A DNA stretch of 31,473 nucleotides from assembly GCA_026419775.2 (NCBI GenBank), contig JAOPGA020001545.1, positions 1-31,473 of the forward strand. The letters are read 5' to 3'. Each line of letters begins with the position of its first letter. Position 1 is the first letter of the stretch. Of the stretch, positions 1 to 9,566 are shown in pieces. Source of the DNA: Acrasis kona (taxonomy: Eukaryota > Heterolobosea > Eutetramitea > Acrasida > Acrasidae). The notes under the pieces are model-generated. The model ran no database searches. It saw nothing but the letters and a program-made list of their open reading frames with translations, and was not told where the DNA came from. The position numbers and the translations under genes are program-made.

Positions 1-740
1 TGCAGTAGTAGTTGGGCATACCTTACATGTTGGACATACATCACCGTTACGTCTTTGTCTTCTTGCAGGAGATGCGTTGTTGTCGCCAGATAAGTTCTCC
101 TCGCCACATGGACATGGTGGACAGGTGGTTGGCGCCGCGGTGGTAGGACGAGGAGTCAATTGCACTGGTGGTGCAGTAGTAGTAGTTGGTGCAGCAGTAG
201 TGGTAGTTGGGCATACCTTACATGTTGGACATACATCACCGTTACGTCTCTGTCTTCTTGCAGGAGATGCGTTGTTGTCACCAGATAAGTTCTCCTCGCC
301 ACATGGACAAGTAGGACAGGCTGTGGTAGGTTGTGGAGTTAATTGAACTGGTGGTGCAGTGGTAGTTGGACAAACTTTGCAAGTCGGACATGCATCACCG
401 TTACGTCTCTGTCTTCTTGCGGGCGAAGCGTTGTTGTCGCCAGATAAGTTCTCCTCGCCACATGGACATGGTGGACAGGTGGTTGGCGCCGCGGTGGTAG
501 GACGAGGAGTCAATTGAACTGGTGGTGCAGTGGTAGTAGTTGGTGCAGCAGTAGTGGTAGTTGGACAAACTTTGCAAGTTGGACATGCATCACCGTTACG
601 TCTTTGTCTTCTTGCGGGCGAAGCGTTGTTGTCGCCAGATAAGTTCTCCTCGCCACATGGACAAGTAGGACAGGCTGTGGTAGGTTGTGGAGTCAATTGA
701 ACTGGTGGTGCAGTAGTAGTAGCAGGTGCGGCAGTGGTAG
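1..740 (-). repeat. Higher-order coding tandem repeat, 354 bp (195 + 159 bp)
   Basis: The same anchor, tcgccacatgg, lies at 101, 296, 455 and 650. The spacings are 195, 159 and 195 bp, so two unit types alternate and the pair repeats every 354 bp (118 codons). All spacings are multiples of three, so the array is coding. The long unit has an extra Thr/Ala-rich linker. Units are nearly identical at the DNA level, which suggests recent duplication or gene conversion, and the array continues past the left edge. Confidence 0.9.
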
Positions 741-1155
741 GTTGTGGAGTTAATTGAACTGGTGGTGCAGTAGTAGGTAAAGTAGTAGTAATTGGTGCTG
801 AAGTGGTGATTGGTGCTGAGGTAGTTGTTGGAATGCATGGTATTTCGCACTCACTACCAGTAAAGCCTTCATTGCATACGCAGTTTTGATTAGCATTGCA
901 GTGGCCATTACCAGAGCACACCAAGTTTGTTCGTTTGAATAAAGTCTGTGCAGATCTGGCTGGTGATGCGTTGTTGTCTCCACTAAGGTTAGCATTGACG
1001 CAGGAGATGGACGATCGAGTCCTTGCAGGACTGGCGTTGTTGTCACCGCTGAGGTTGGCATCGCAGAAGGGTTCGGCAGTTAGTGCTGGACCGCCTGTTG
1101 CCCACACAGCAGTCAAGATGAATAGCAGGAAGAAGGTTAAGGTGATACTTCTCAT
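1..1155 (-). CDS. Secreted EGF-like protein with tandem Cys/Thr-rich repeats (3' end outside window)
   Basis: The frame stays open from the ATG at 1155 to the left edge, giving 385 codons with no stop. Residues 1-19 form a signal peptide. The motif NLSGDNNASPAR occurs at about residues 34-45 and 56-67. A single EGF-like domain (six Cys, CSGNGHC then CVCNEGFTGSEC) lies at 80-103. After it come Thr/Pro mucin-like linkers alternating with four Cys-rich units, each containing the same NLSGDNNASPAR motif followed by RQRRNGD and a CPTCKVCP motif. N-L-S and N-A-S are possible N-glycosylation sites. RQRR fits the furin/kexin consensus R-X-R-R. The role is unknown; a cell-surface, matrix or multi-peptide precursor is possible. 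The start is the only ATG giving a signal peptide. Confidence 0.85.
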   Translation of the reverse strand, partial: MRSITLTFFLLFILTAVWATGGPALTAEPFCDANLSGDNNASPARTRSSISCVNANLSGDNNASPARSAQTLFKRTNLVCSGNGHCNANQNCVCNEGFTGSECEIPCIPTTTSAPITTSAPITTTLPTTAPPVQLTPQPTTAAPATTTAPPVQLTPQPTTACPTCPCGEENLSGDNNASPARRQRRNGDACPTCKVCPTTTTAAPTTTTAPPVQLTPRPTTAAPTTCPPCPCGEENLSGDNNASPARRQRRNGDACPTCKVCPTTTAPPVQLTPQPTTACPTCPCGEENLSGDNNASPARRQRRNGDVCPTCKVCPTTTTAAPTTTTAPPVQLTPRPTTAAPTTCPPCPCGEENLSGDNNASPARRQRRNGDVCPTCKVCPTTTA

Positions 1156-1508
1156 GTATTGTGTTTTTTACTTTTTGGTTTGATGATTGGATCTCTCACA
1201 AATTTTTATTCATCTAGCGAATATGAGTACCCAAAATATAACGAAATACACCATAAAAGGTTTCGGAGGTTTATTAATAAAGAATTAATGTATTTACAGC
1301 TTGATTTTGATCTATATGAATGATCAATCAACTTTGACTTCACCATATGTGTATCGATCAGCGCAATTTTAGAATGTAATAATAATTTGATAAAACACCT
1401 CCTATGAACTGACATACTATATTTAATTGACATATGAACTACTCTTGGAGATGAGCATCAGTAATTATTGTCAAACAACAGGTCAACTAGATATTGTAAA
1501 AGTTTTGG
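1156..1508. promoter_or_regulatory. Divergent intergenic spacer, 353 bp
   Basis: AT-rich spacer between the starts of the repeat protein (minus) and APH-1 (plus), so it must hold both promoters. Short ORFs on both strands here have no recognisable domain and I do not call them. No RNA gene was seen. Confidence 0.5.
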
Positions 1509-2258
1509 ATGACGTACCTAGCACTTATTGGAAATGCGTTGATCGTGTTCGGACCTATCGTATCCATCTTCAATTTTTATTTGTGCAACATACCGCAACT
1601 GGTTATTGTATTCGTCGCAGCAGCATTTTTCTACCTTTTATCAACATGCTTAACATCTGCATTTTATTTTATACCGGGAATAGTAAACCTACCCTACCTA
1701 TTAGTAAGTATAGGAGTATCAATACAAGAGATTTTCCGCTTCGCATTATTCTTGGCATATTTATTTACGGAACGTGGATACGAGAGGAACCTAAAAGTTA
1801 AATTACTATACGGCAAATTTGCTTGGTTGCACGCCAGCGTGGCAGCTGGACTAGGGTTTGCAACATGTCACGCTCTACTTTTGAATGGAAATGTATTGAG
1901 CCAAAGTTATGGTCCCGGAACACTTTATCTACCAAATTGTCCAACAATAACTTACTTTACTCACCATAGCATAATGACTCTTTTGTTTGTACTTTTGAAC
2001 ATTTCATGGATGATAATTGGATTTCAAGGATACATTAAGAAAAGTGTGTTGAGGATAATATCTCTTCTTGTTCTTCACTTTGCAGCCAGCTTGATTGTAT
2101 GTTACATGTCATCTCTATCACTGACTTTTCCGTAGACTGTTTTAAATAACAAAAAAGATTCTTGTCTCTATGTCTTGCCTACCCTTGCTTCTCTTGTAGT
2201 TATTGGTGCCATAATAAGCACTGTAGAGCTGATTATTATATGTAATAAGGATGAGTAG
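1509..2258 (+). CDS. APH1: Gamma-secretase subunit APH-1
   Basis: APH-1 is the multi-pass scaffold of gamma-secretase, the intramembrane protease built with presenilin, nicastrin and PEN-2. Exons are 1509-2096 and 2136-2258, with a 39 bp intron (GTATGT...CGTAG), giving 236 residues, close to the usual 240-265. The N-terminus (ALIGNALIVFGP) aligns with animal APH-1, as do the later AFFYLLS, IQEIFRFA and GLGF segments. Splicing restores the last conserved transmembrane helix; reading through instead gives a premature stop. The GxxxGxxxG motif of transmembrane helix 4 appears as small residues G-A-A. Of the two family histidines, the second (VLHFAA) is present, while the first appears to be Asn (LLNISW). 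It has about seven hydrophobic segments. Confidence 0.9.
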
Positions 2259-2309
2259 AGTAATGTATATTTACTTTTTGAGAATATTGTCAAAATTTAA
2301 TGTGATGCG

Positions 2310-2315
2310 AATAAA
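2310..2315 (+). terminator. Poly(A) signal AATAAA of APH-1
   Basis: AATAAA 51 bp after the APH-1 stop, in the right orientation. Confidence 0.6.
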
Positions 2316-2396
2316 GTAGTTTATAAAATTGCTGTGGTGTTTCAGGTGCATTTTTGTGTAAAATCTGACTTTTGACATTGATTGTAAGATATAAAT

Positions 2397-5300
2397 ATGA
2401 AGGAGGTGCACCGTATGTTTTGTTTAGATATCATTTCTTTACGTGTTCAGATGCAGAAGAGTATGAAAGAATGGATGGGGTGCTGACCCAAAACAATAAG
2501 CACCTTGTTGTTAGGGTACCGCACGGCAAGTATCGTTTAAAAATTACAAATACTTCTTCAATGGGTTTAAAGTTGAAGCCACCGAAACTAAATGTGTCTA
2601 TGAAAGTGGAGGGTGAATGTTTTATTGTAACATGTTCTAACAAAAACAGAGTTCAGTAATGAAATAGAGGGTTTACTTCGGCAACAATCTTGGACGTCAG
2701 ATCTATTCACAACATCGGTTAGCGCACTGAAAACTGATGTCAACATCTTCATCACCGGAGAAGGAAAACCATCCTACCAAGTGCAAGTTATCAATTGTAA
2801 GTAGGAGGATTATTATAATTGTCTTAACTTATTTGAAGTACAGGACATTTATTACGAAACAACTGGAGTCCTTGGATACAATGAAACAAATCCATATTCG
2901 ATGAAACTCGAACCTGGAAAGTATAAACTACACTTCAACAGCTTAAACGGACAACCCTTTCAAGTGGATTGCGACTGTCCTGAGGGTGGGTTTACAAGAT
3001 TACTTGAAGACGTTACTTCACCGGTAACAACAGAATCATGTATCATTCCTCTAGATACTGTGAGTTTTCTTCTATTTTTCTTGATTTATACTGTGTGCAG
3101 AAAGAAAAGGATGTTGTGCTAAATGTGTCCATTACTGGCAAAAAGGTTGATGGAGAGGCAACATTTGAATTTAAAGTCTTACAATGCATCAATACAGGAG
3201 GTAAGTGATAATTGAGTCATTTTAATAACCAAGCAATTAGACCTCCGTTTGATCGAAGATAGTGAAAAACGCATAGTAGTGCAACAATTTCAAGAGATTG
3301 TAGACGAATCATTTGAAAAAGAGAGCCTGTCCGAATTAGAAACCATTGTTAAAATGATACAACACAAAGGAGTCAATTCTGGTTTCGGTAACGTTTTAGA
3401 GTATGCACAAAAGCATAGAAAGGCATTGAAGAAATTACTAAAGAAAAGAAATCAAGCCAATGAAATATTCCGAAGAGAGGTAGCATCAAGAGATCCATCA
3501 CTTCCTGCACTTTCAAAAGTTCTTAATGACCTCACAACACTTTCAGATTATTACTTCAACTCCATTGAAGTTCGCTTCAACACAAGAGAAATTGAAACAC
3601 TTTTAATGGAACTAATCAATAAAATTGAGTTTGAGACTGAACTTTTATCCAAGGTCCAAACAGCGTTGAAAAATCAAGAGATCGCAGCATGTGTCCAGCA
3701 ACTTGAAGACTGCGAAAGCGCAATTGAGAACAATGAAGTTCACACCCAGCCCGATCCGTCCCGTCAAATGACAACAAGCATGCAATTACTCAAGTGTGAA
3801 ATCGCAGAACTAGAGTATGCAGAATTTATCACCAATTGTCTACGCGAAGCAAACAAAACAGAATCAAAAACTCACATTAATTACCTATTGACGAGAATCA
3901 GCAGCAACGAGGAATCAAAGTTAAGAAACGATCCCACTTTTAAACTATTACGAGAAAAGTATGGAATCAACATTCCGACCACTTTGAAGGAAGAAATGGA
4001 CCAAAGCAAAAAAACATTAGACAGAGTCGACAGAATCAAGAGAGCAGTCGAAGCAGTAGAAAAACTAATCGTCCAACAAAACGTCAACTCACTACGTGTC
4101 TGTTTACATCAGTACAGAGATTTAATTCCAACCGAACTCCACGAACGAAGCAGCACTTTTCTAGTCAATTTAGTACACAGACAATCTGTGGATAGCGAAA
4201 AGTTCATATCCGAATGGACCCTTCTAAAAAATCTAAAAATAGAATCGGAAAAAACATCATTGAGTCAACTACAAACAAGAGTAGAACAATATAACAAAAG
4301 CAAGACCGACCGAAGAAAGAGCAACCGAAATGGATCACACCACCTCATACTCAACATGGATGACGACGATGACGACGAAGATCAAGTAGTCAAGTCTCTC
4401 ATTAGAAAAGAAACCTTCGAAACAACATTTGGACAGGACGAAGAATCAGATGACATTTTGAACGAAATGTTACAAAAGCATGAAGACGAACAAAAATTCG
4501 AAAAGACCATTTTAACATCAAAACCTCCAAAGAAGGCACCACCTCCCATTCCCAAAATGACACGCGCCAGAATCGTCAATCAATCACCCACATTACTTTC
4601 ATCATCATCATCCCCAATGACACCATCTGACGGGAACGATTCCGATCAAGAAAAAATCGATTCCGATCATCAACATCACCCATCACCTTCCATTCAAAAA
4701 AGAAACAGATCAAGAGTAGTTTTAAGATCCAACAGTTCGTCTCCATTAACAGTAAAAGACATTGTGGAAAACATTGAATCAAAAAATCATCCATCACCAA
4801 CATCATCTCCATCCAACGACGAAGAATCAAAATCAAGTCCGATCACATTAAAACCAATTCTCAAAAAACAACCTAGCATTTTGATTCGATCGGGTACGAA
4901 AGATGGATCAGGATCAAGAAGGATCGTCCCGCGCAAATCACCAATCATCATCAAAAACGAAACAAGTACACAATCAATTGAAAATGATCAAGAATTAAAA
5001 AATGATGATTTGAATCATGATGTCCATCAAGAAATCAAAAATGATGAAAAGACGATTGTCGATCAAGAAATGTCGATTCATGATGTGGAAATGTATTCGG
5101 ATACTGATGATCATCATCATCACCATCATGTAACGAAAACGAACGTACCTGAACAAATTCAAATCATGGATCATCATGATCAATCGGTACCCACGGTCAC
5201 AACCATAACGAACGAAGAAGAGATTATCAATCATGATCAAGATGTAAATGTTGAAATTCCATCTAGTAATTTGAATCAATTCGATTCAAAATTTACCATC

Positions 5301-6548
5301 ATGAAAGAATCTTGTCCATCTCCAATCATCCAAGATGATGATTCTGATTTGTTGTCAAATGTTGTTGAAATCGTACAAGATGATTTGAACACATCAGAGC
5401 ATGTCACTGGCATTGGTACAATTACCAATCATAATAAAAAAATAACTGAGCAGGAACTTGAAGTTCTTGAAAAGTTTGTTAAAACCTCTAAACATGAGGA
5501 AATGATTTTTAAATTTCAAATTAAATCTTCTTCTGTTCGTACTTCTCATCCATTACTCGATAAATTGCATTCTAATTTATCGTTGCTTGCTCAAGCTAGT
5601 TCCGAACATTTGGTCGTGACTAGAAAAACTGCATTTTGTCAAAATGTTGTAAAGTTGCTCGATGTTGTGTTGACCAATAGAACGAGAGCCAAGTTTTATT
5701 GGGGATGGAAGGAACGTGATCTATTTGATGTTTTTTCTAATTTTAAACAATATTACGTCCAACAAACTTTGATTTATTTTGATTCTTTTGATTTTGTAAA
5801 AAAAGATGGTTATCAACCTGCTTCCATGGTGTTGCTTCAATTTTTATTAGAATCTAATGATTTGATACCATTCGTGAATTTGTTGCTCGAATCTCGTTTG
5901 TATATTGATGATGTTTATGAACCAGATAGCATCATGTCCAGTCAAATCCACCACCAAGATTTGATTTGTGTTTTGGAGAGGTTAAAACAATTTACTTTTT
6001 GTTTTGGCTATATTCCTAGCATCAGCATGATGACTTCCCCCGCACGTGTTCTTAATGACTTTAAAATGTTATGTAAAGGTGCTGTCAAGGCACATTTGGA
6101 CGTGAAGAAGGGTGACTTGGCATCCATAGGCAATTTTGTTAATGTTGAATTGTTACCTGGTTTAGAATTGTTGCTTTCACATGGCATCAAATTGAAAAAT
6201 GTGGTAATGGGTGTGCATGAGCCATGGGATGTACTCGAGGCAACTGCAAAGAGGCATTCTTCAGAAGAAGTTGGCTTGTCTCTTTCTAATTTAATGTATT
6301 TTATTGATAGTGAGACAAAGATACCAGATTCTCAAAAAGCGTACAGCAAACGCATCAAGTTGTCAGTTTTCTTTGTTCATTGTTTGAATAAGAAACTCCT
6401 ATCTCAATTTTTATCTCTTGTGTTTTCTGATGACTTTGTAATAAGAGATTACTATTCAGTTTTGAGTGTATTCCACGATCGGGAAAAAACGGAAAAGATT
6501 ATAGTTTATGCAGCCACTTTGACAAAATTACCTTTTTGTTTGGGGTGA
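2397..6548 (+). CDS. Large RUN-like domain protein with duplicated N-terminal beta-rich domain
   Basis: Six exons: 2397-2412, 2451-2612, 2650-2796, 2839-3059, 3101-3200 and 3241-6548; introns are 37-42 bp and all joins keep frame (1317 residues). Residues 1-215 hold two copies of a roughly 100-residue beta-rich module: Y-E...G-V-L at 10 and 114, GKYRL at 31 and GKYKL at 135 (identical 21-residue spacing), with an I-T-G strand near 94 and 193. Residues 220-560 look alpha-helical and coiled-coil. Residues 560-965 are disordered, with an acidic run near 590, Ser/Pro tracts and a His run near 840. Residues about 1010-1145 resemble a RUN domain (helical; Y-E-P-D-S-I-M then an L-x-x-L-x-x-F-x-F-C-F helix), which typically binds Rab or Rap GTPases. 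The RUN call is moderate. The first small exon is the least certain; the gene could begin further upstream. Confidence 0.75.
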
Positions 6549-6553
6549 ATAAA
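6548..6553 (+). terminator. Poly(A) signal overlapping the stop codon
   Basis: AATAAA begins at the last base of the TGA stop of the RUN-like gene, so the 3' UTR must be very short. Confidence 0.6.
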
Positions 6554-6631
6554 AGTTTATTAATTTTTTAAATTTGTTTTTTAAAAATCTGTTCTGTGTA
6601 AACAAGAAGAGAATGAAATACAAGTCTAATG

Positions 6632-6637
6632 TTTATT
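6632..6637 (-). terminator. Poly(A) signal of the PAS gene
   Basis: TTTATT on plus (AATAAA on minus), 84 bp beyond the PAS gene stop and between the two convergent genes. Confidence 0.5.
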
Positions 6638-6721
6638 AACTTGATGCACAAGTTAGTCGTCTATTTGATGTTCGTACGCTCACCATCACAGCCGGTCATA
6701 TACCAACTATTTACAAAAACC

Positions 6722-8209
6722 TTACCAATCCACAACCGTTATGATGAAGAAGGATCCAGAACTAAAGTCTTGTACAATACCAACGCCACAAACATACTTG
6801 CTACTAGTTCCATTCTTGTGTATAAACTCCTGCGTAAACCGACTATTTTGGTTCAGACTACCATTATTCAACTGATTCATAAAAGAAGATGAGGCGCCAT
6901 CAGGTACAATCAAGTTTAAATTCTTATCATTTAATTCGTGGTCGGCATAGCCAAGCATATCACACATACTTTTATTAGAACATACGAGATGACCGCTATC
7001 AGAAACAATGCACATCGAACAAGGAGTGTACTTGAACACAGCTTCAAATAATTGCTGTTGTTGTTGGATATGATAATGTTGTTGGTTTTTATTAATATCA
7101 TTGTTTGCGTCTACCGGAGAATTTTGTCTACTTCCGGTTGACTTGTTTGGACTTGGATAAGGAGCATGTCTGGGAGAATAATAACGCCGATTAGAGTTGC
7201 GACCAGTACTTGGAACGGAAGTAGGCGGAGTGTTTGGTTGGGGAGAATTCGGACTCATGTCTAAAAAGTAATTCCTTGGTGTCGGCGCCGATCTAGGTGT
7301 CTCTCTTGACGGGTCATTAGATGATGTCGGTAAGTTTAGTTTGGGTAAGTTTAAAGTAAGGTTTAATTTCGCAAATGAAGGTAAGAATGTGTGTTCTCTG
7401 TCTTCGTCTACCGATGAACATGTCGATGAAGAGTTAGAGTCGCAAATGTCGTTGGGGTTGGCATTGTTGGAATCAAAAATGTGATGAGGCAAGTTGAGCT
7501 TGGGTATGTTTTTGTTAAGAACGCTTGCGCTACGATTCCTTTCTGTAGGTGATGTGATGGAGAGTGGAGATGAAGGTGACGATGAAGTTGATGACGGTGT
7601 GCTGGGAGATGGAGCTTGCATCATTGAGATGGATCTACTTCTTGATTGTTGCTGTAAAATGACGAGTCTTTCTTTTTGTAGTCTTTGTTCATGTGTTAAT
7701 TCTTCTTGTGCGTGCTTCTTTTGTTCCCATCTGGATATAATGTCGTTGACTGTTGGCGAGAGGGTATAGGATGGTACGACTGGTTGTGTTCTTGTCTTTT
7801 GAAATAAAAGTTGAGATTTGATGACCGACACCGAAACATTATGTAGCGGTTGAATAATTTGTTGGTTAATTTTTTGTTGGAGTTGTCTCTGTTGTACCTC
7901 CTTTAAGTAATTTAATACATGGTCGTTTGCTGTTCGGTATTTATCGGTTGTGGCGGGTTCTTTGTCTTGGTTGTTGTCGCTAGGGGAACAGGGAGAAGAC
8001 CCTGTATGTTGGTTTAAAAGTTCGTTTAGAGTGGAAGGTATGGTTTTGTTTTTTTTGTTCACCCTCTTTTTTGATATTCGATTCGGCGGAAGGTCTGACC
8101 TATCAAACCATGGAACAAATGGTTCTTGTGTATTATTTGTTTGTGAGAGCTCTAACCGACCCCTTCCATCTTTTGTTGGTGGTGTGGGAGTGTTGCGGTT
8201 TTGTTGCAT
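6722..8209 (-). CDS. PAS-domain protein with long disordered N-terminal region
   Basis: Single open frame of 495 residues from the ATG at 8209; in-frame codons upstream give only a GTG. Residues 387-495 form a PAS domain: L-F-E-A-V-F-K-Y-T-P-C-S-M-C-I-V, then the G-Y helix (MCDMLGYADHEL), an HKNG turn (FIHKNGTSSKY) and a final strand F-F-I-I-T-V-V-D. The frame stops right after this strand. The first 380 residues are rich in Ser, Pro, Asn and Gln with no other domain recognised, and include basic stretches (SKKRVNKKNK). PAS domains sense ligands or bind partners; here it is probably an interaction or sensor module of a regulatory protein. No kinase or bHLH partner domain is present. Confidence 0.82.
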   Translation of the reverse strand: MQQNRNTPTPPTKDGRGRLELSQTNNTQEPFVPWFDRSDLPPNRISKKRVNKKNKTIPSTLNELLNQHTGSSPCSPSDNNQDKEPATTDKYRTANDHVLNYLKEVQQRQLQQKINQQIIQPLHNVSVSVIKSQLLFQKTRTQPVVPSYTLSPTVNDIISRWEQKKHAQEELTHEQRLQKERLVILQQQSRSRSISMMQAPSPSTPSSTSSSPSSPLSITSPTERNRSASVLNKNIPKLNLPHHIFDSNNANPNDICDSNSSSTCSSVDEDREHTFLPSFAKLNLTLNLPKLNLPTSSNDPSRETPRSAPTPRNYFLDMSPNSPQPNTPPTSVPSTGRNSNRRYYSPRHAPYPSPNKSTGSRQNSPVDANNDINKNQQHYHIQQQQQLFEAVFKYTPCSMCIVSDSGHLVCSNKSMCDMLGYADHELNDKNLNLIVPDGASSSFMNQLNNGSLNQNSRFTQEFIHKNGTSSKYVCGVGIVQDFSSGSFFIITVVDW

Positions 8210-8524
8210 AGTAATGAGTTCCACAAGGTCAAGTTAAATTCTGACATTGACAAAAGTGTACCAAAATTGTATGAGTCATCTCCTATCGGGATTATAGGTT
8301 TCAAAGCAATAAATGAAAGAATAATTGTTGATAGTTACAATAAAACTCCAAATATTGGTTGATCAAACACATTGTGGACAACTATTCAAGTTACCGCGAA
8401 CAATAGCATGTGGCACCTCATTTATTGTAAAAGAAGGTTGCGGAGTAATATCGCCCGTCTCCGCCGTCGGTGGAATATAAAAATAGTGATCCAATAACGA
8501 ACTTACCAATAAACAAGAACAATC
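8210..8524. promoter_or_regulatory. Divergent spacer between PAS and oxygenase genes, 315 bp
   Basis: Non-coding spacer shared by two divergent genes. It contains a TATA-like element at 8476-8485 facing the oxygenase. No RNA gene was seen. Confidence 0.5.
8476..8485 (+). promoter_or_regulatory. TATA-like element of the oxygenase gene
   Basis: TATAAAAATA, 39 bp before the ATG at 8525, in an otherwise mixed-composition stretch. Confidence 0.4.
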
Positions 8525-9367
8525 ATGACTATTGAACAGAATCATTCTGTGACCCACACTACTGCCTCCTTACTCTACACAATTCCCCCAACGGATGGCT
8601 CCAAACCATACCTTAGCATCACCAATCTAAGCGACAAAAACTTTACTCAAGAAGAGAAGAAATCTGTTGTTACCAACCTAAGAAGTGCACCTAACGCTTC
8701 AGATTTGACTCTTAACACTGCTGGATTTCAGTTGTACCAAGACAAATCCACTTTCAAAAACTTTGACAAGGAACAAGAAATCATCGAACAATACTATCCT
8801 CTTATCGTTGAACTCATAAAAGAAAAGACTGGAGGATCTAGAGTTCAAATCTATGACCATACAATAAGAAGAAATAGACCAGGAGAGGACGGAAGCAAAC
8901 CAGATAGAAGAACACCAGTGTTTAATGTGCATGTAGATCAGACTCCTAAATCTGCCGAGGCTCGAGTACACAGACACAATCCAGAAGATGCAGAAGAGTT
9001 ACTAAAGAAGAGGTATCAACTGATTAATGTGTGGAGGCCAATCGATAATCCAGCTTATGACAAGCCGTTAGCAGTATGCGATTTTAGAAGTGTCGATAGC
9101 AAAGACTTATTGCCTGTGTCTCTAATCTATCCAGACTATAACGGAGAGACATATGCTGTTAGATACAGTCCCGAACATGAATGGTATTACGCTAAGGATA
9201 TGAGTGAGGATGAGGTGTTGTTTATCAAGTGCTTTGATAGTGAGCACTTCAAAGATGGTTCCATTTCGGGCCTATCGCCACATACAGCATTTGTTGATCC
9301 TCAAACATCTTCTGAAGCACCACTAAGGAACAGTATTGAAATCAGAACCATTGTGTACTATGAATAA
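8525..9367 (+). CDS. NvfI/AsaB/CmcJ-type non-haem iron oxygenase-like protein
   Basis: Intronless, 280 residues, from the ATG at 8525. The protein matches the CmcJ/AsaB/NvfI family, common in fungal secondary-metabolite clusters and containing 2-oxoglutarate-dependent Fe(II) oxygenases and desaturases. Seen here: FNVHVDQTP with the H-x-D pair at 136/138, the conserved NVWRPIDNPAYDKPLAVCD block (168-186), RYSPEHEWYYAKDM (213-226), FIKCFDS (233-239), the distal His in SPHTAF (253) and S-I-E-x-R (270-274). These are the expected metal and cosubstrate ligands, so the protein looks catalytically competent. The substrate is unknown. The neighbouring NFD4-like transporter on the same strand could act with it, but no cluster of biosynthetic genes is visible. 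Confidence 0.85.
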   Translation: MTIEQNHSVTHTTASLLYTIPPTDGSKPYLSITNLSDKNFTQEEKKSVVTNLRSAPNASDLTLNTAGFQLYQDKSTFKNFDKEQEIIEQYYPLIVELIKEKTGGSRVQIYDHTIRRNRPGEDGSKPDRRTPVFNVHVDQTPKSAEARVHRHNPEDAEELLKKRYQLINVWRPIDNPAYDKPLAVCDFRSVDSKDLLPVSLIYPDYNGETYAVRYSPEHEWYYAKDMSEDEVLFIKCFDSEHFKDGSISGLSPHTAFVDPQTSSEAPLRNSIEIRTIVYYE

Positions 9368-9368
9368 A
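9363..9368 (+). terminator. Poly(A) signal overlapping the oxygenase stop codon
   Basis: AATAAA formed across the last codons (GAA TAA A) of the oxygenase gene. Confidence 0.55.
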
Positions 9369-9534
9369 AGTAATTAATTGATAAAACTCGTGCATCGCCT
9401 GTCTAAATGTTAAATCAAAAGGATTGAGTGAATTGATCAACATACAGCTTGCATATCTTCTGAACAGCTGTTGCTATAGTACAACAAGCACTAAGCGACA
9501 AGAGCAACACGACACCTTTTTCAATCTTTTACAA

Positions 9535-9542
9535 TATAAATA
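9535..9542 (+). promoter_or_regulatory. TATA-like element of the NFD4-like transporter
   Basis: TATAAATA 25 bp before the ATG at 9567. If it is a true TATA box, the 5' UTR is only a few bases, or the second Met (9582) is used. Confidence 0.35.
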
Positions 9543-9566
9543 TTGCAGAATCTCCCAGCCAACCAA

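Noticed and set aside
1-740. CRISPR-like or satellite tandem array
   Set aside because: Unit spacings are multiples of three and one minus-strand frame stays open through the array and into a signal-peptide protein, so it is coding.
77-1183. Plus-strand and alternative-frame ORFs over the repeat protein
   Set aside because: They are antisense shadows of the repeat with no signal peptide or domain.
1206-1433. Minus-strand ORF of 75 codons
   Set aside because: Low-complexity AT-rich reading in a promoter region, no recognisable domain.
2620-2649. Alternative donors GTTTTA and GTAACA in the RUN-like gene
   Set aside because: They give a stop codon after splicing, whereas the donor at 2613 (GTGAAT) keeps frame and restores the duplicated domain.
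2797-2843. Acceptor TACAG at 2839-2843 for intron 3 of the RUN-like gene
   Set aside because: It creates an immediate TGA; the earlier TGAAG acceptor at 2838 keeps frame.
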